From contig NZ_BORW01000036.1 in the NCBI RefSeq assembly GCF_018333375.1, forward strand, positions 1-51,159: a DNA stretch of 51,159 nt. The letters run 5' to 3'. A program made the position numbers and the translations under genes. The notes below the pieces were generated by a model. It made no database searches. It worked only from the letters and a program-made list of their open reading frames with translations, and was not told the origin of the DNA. The stretch comes from Paenibacillus cookii (GTDB taxonomy: Bacteria; Bacillota; Bacilli; Paenibacillales; Paenibacillaceae). Shown here piece after piece: positions 49,814-51,159 of the stretch; positions within the stretch are counted from its first letter, which is position 1, and each line of letters begins with the position of its first letter.

Positions 49814-50014
49814 TTATGGCAGGATCCCCTTACCGGGATCGCGTTTTTTATCGCGTCGAGGCTCTCTGCCCCCTTTGTCCCTTTTTGGATCAGGCGCGCG
49901 GGCCGTCCGTTGTTTTAGTTTCGGCTTGACCGCTGCCCGTTTTCCCGCCGTCTTTTTTATTTTTTTTGAAGCATCCTCAAAATTTCGAGCAGCAAGAGGT
50001 TTAAACTGATCCAT
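49814..50014 (-). CDS. Small, very basic protein (66 residues)
   Basis: The product (start MDQFKPLAARNFEDASKKIKKTAG) is rich in Lys and Arg, lacks hydrophobic segments and could bind nucleic acid. GGAGGGG lies three to four bases before the ATG, closer than ideal. The end of the gene forms GATCCC/GGGATC followed by a T run beyond the stop on the minus strand, a terminator. An overlapping plus-strand frame (49800-50009) has less support. Family not recognised. Confidence 0.5.
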   Translation of the reverse strand: MDQFKPLAARNFEDASKKIKKTAGKRAAVKPKLKQRTARAPDPKRDKGGREPRRDKKRDPGKGILP

Positions 50015-50188
50015 ACCCCTCCAAAAATTCAGTTCTCAATTTGGAATTATGCAAAATTCTCACTCATCAATCCAAGAGTTTTTTATGATTGTTAGTTCAT
50101 TGTTTTGATGGCTTGCTTCCAATTACTGTGAACGTTAAACACCAATATATCAGAATATTAGGTAAATAGACCCATTTAAAGGTACTAT

Positions 50189-50317
50189 ATGGATATTACA
50201 AAAATATGGAATTATATCGATAAAATAGGTGTGTGTATTTTTTCCAAAGAAGATAAATTCAAGAAACATCGAATGAAATCTTCTTTAATGGTAAAGGAGG
50301 AGTATTATACTCAATGA
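50189..50317 (+). CDS. Possible 42-residue upstream ORF
   Basis: It starts MDITKIWNYIDKIGVC and ends VKEEYYTQ; TGA overlaps the ATG of the next gene by three bases (ATGA). AAAGG lies about seven bases before its ATG. The overlap suggests translational coupling. The downstream gene has its AGGAGG site about a dozen bases from its ATG, within this ORF. No family is recognised. Confidence 0.4.
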   Translation: MDITKIWNYIDKIGVCIFSKEDKFKKHRMKSSLMVKEEYYTQ

Positions 50318-51039
50318 AGTGGAAAAAAGTATTTATAGTTACTCTTGTAGTCATGCTATTTCTGAGCATTCATTCGAATCCGATGTATGCAGTCCGAGAA
50401 ACGATTGCAGCTTCAAAAATTATCGCATTATCTTCTAATTTGGCTGAAACATTATTCGAGTCCCCATCTTTATCGCCAAATGCACAGTCGGAAGAGGACC
50501 CCTCAACAAAAACAGATGAACATGATGAGGAGCCTTTACTCGAAGATCCCATAGTTGATCAGCCAGAAGAAGATGCTACTTCACCGTCACAGCCACAGAC
50601 AGATGCCACCAATATTGATGAAAACGAAATATCGCCATTGGCAGTAGATGACATCACTCTTGTCATGTATCCTGGAGAGTCGTATTCATTTATCAATAAT
50701 GGAAGTAAGTCGGTTTCCATCAGTACTGACGCGTCATCTACAAAAGATAACCGATATGACTATGTCACCTTTAATGTTGATGGATCCATCGTCAGCACGT
50801 ATATGGATCACAGTAGTTCTTTCTCAGTCTTTTCAGGGTATACAGCAGTCATGACCGCTACCGGTTCGAGCCCGATCAACTTGAAATTAAAACCAGAAAT
50901 CTCCTATTCGGTTTCACCCGAGCCAGCTTTAAACCGTGTTCTTTTGTCATTTGGGGAAAGTTATCGTTTTGTGAATGAAAGCTCCAAAATCCAAGATTTG
51001 TTAAACGATTCATCTCCCACCAAAGGTAAATTATCCTAA
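50314..51039 (+). CDS. Secreted protein with two repeats, probably truncated
   Basis: A 241-residue protein with a signal peptide (about 1-26, MKWKKVFIVTLVVMLFLSIHS), a linker rich in Glu, Asp, Pro and Ser (about 48-108), then two similar units. Unit 1 reads LVMYPGESYSFINNGSK...SSTKDNRYDYVTFNVDG; unit 2 starts LLSFGESYRFVNESSK...SSPTKGK and stops where the first unit goes on to DNRYDYV. So the C-terminus seems cut by a stop or recombination near 51030. The surrounding bases (50040-51159) are clearly richer in A and T than the rest of the window, a sign of transfer. Function unknown. Confidence 0.65.
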   Translation: MKWKKVFIVTLVVMLFLSIHSNPMYAVRETIAASKIIALSSNLAETLFESPSLSPNAQSEEDPSTKTDEHDEEPLLEDPIVDQPEEDATSPSQPQTDATNIDENEISPLAVDDITLVMYPGESYSFINNGSKSVSISTDASSTKDNRYDYVTFNVDGSIVSTYMDHSSSFSVFSGYTAVMTATGSSPINLKLKPEISYSVSPEPALNRVLLSFGESYRFVNESSKIQDLLNDSSPTKGKLS

Positions 51040-51159
51040 ATTTCGAAAGCCCATAAGATCAAGGCAAAACGTCGGAACAATAGGGTAAGGAAATGTAAAA
51101 ATGTAGGAATTACCCATGTTCGCAAGAGAAAATTTGACTTTTGGGGTGGTCTTTCCCCC

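Noticed and set aside
49800..50009. A 69-codon plus-strand frame opposite the small basic protein
   Set aside because: It has no ribosome site and its Phe/Arg-rich translation looks like the complement of a Lys/Arg-rich gene.

Overview
The window looks like chromosome of a spore-forming Gram-positive bacterium of the Paenibacillus type. This is inferred from gene content and no database was consulted. The grounds are a Bacillus-style caa3 oxidase cluster (ctaC-D-E-F-G), a GerA-type germination operon, YesM/YesN-like two-component regulators beside Lpl-like sugar ABC transporters, large multi-domain secreted glycanases, copper-amine-oxidase-type stalk domains, strong AGGAGG ribosome sites and near-consensus sigma-A promoters. 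No rRNA, tRNA, CRISPR array or complete insertion sequence was seen.

Layout. 1-546: a structured IS200-like palindromic element, then the cta promoter. 547-5967: caa3 cytochrome c oxidase genes with assembly proteins CtaG and a DUF420 protein. 6266-7153: an exported protein of unknown function. 7284-11730: a GntR (YtrA-type) regulated pair of ABC transporters. 11772-12986: a secreted TraB/GumN-type protein. 13275-17370: a germinant-receptor operon whose B gene carries a one-base frameshift, followed by a 78-base relic of the TraB/GumN gene. 17585-21442: a membrane-anchored PAF-acetylhydrolase-like enzyme divergent from an OmpR/VanR-type two-component system, with 11-bp phased repeats between them. 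21495-26194: two ECF sigma/anti-sigma (DUF4179-type) pairs surrounding a secreted protein that resembles the anti-sigma sensor domain alone; three promoters share one motif.

26308-27568: a small hydrophilic protein and an HxlR-regulated cysteine hydrolase. 27814-34432: a YesM/YesN-like two-component system with a three-gene sugar ABC transporter, convergent with a large secreted GH87-type alpha-1,3-glucanase (34670-37561) that has a cre box upstream. 37964-46261: a LacI-type regulator divergent from a second sugar locus (binding protein, two permeases, GH4 glycosidase, PfkB kinase, secreted beta-helix protein), with palindromic operators at both promoters. 46496-48664: a DUF2164 protein, an ErmD-like 23S rRNA methyltransferase behind a 12-residue leader peptide and a terminator-rich leader, and a four-helix copper-storage-type protein.

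48831-49753: a divergent pair of dead genes, a PRISE-like short-chain dehydrogenase with deletions, frameshifts and a stop, and its HxlR-type neighbour with a nonsense codon. 49814-51159: a small basic protein and an AT-rich end with a secreted two-repeat protein that seems cut short and is coupled to a 42-residue upstream ORF.

Themes. The window joins respiration, envelope stress sensing (ECF pairs, two-component systems, ABC pumps, Erm) and two polysaccharide-use loci that each combine secreted enzyme, transporter and regulator. The least familiar parts are the ECF/DUF4179 cluster with its free sensor-domain protein and common promoter, the long erm leader with a distant 11-bp pairing, and several genes caught in decay.
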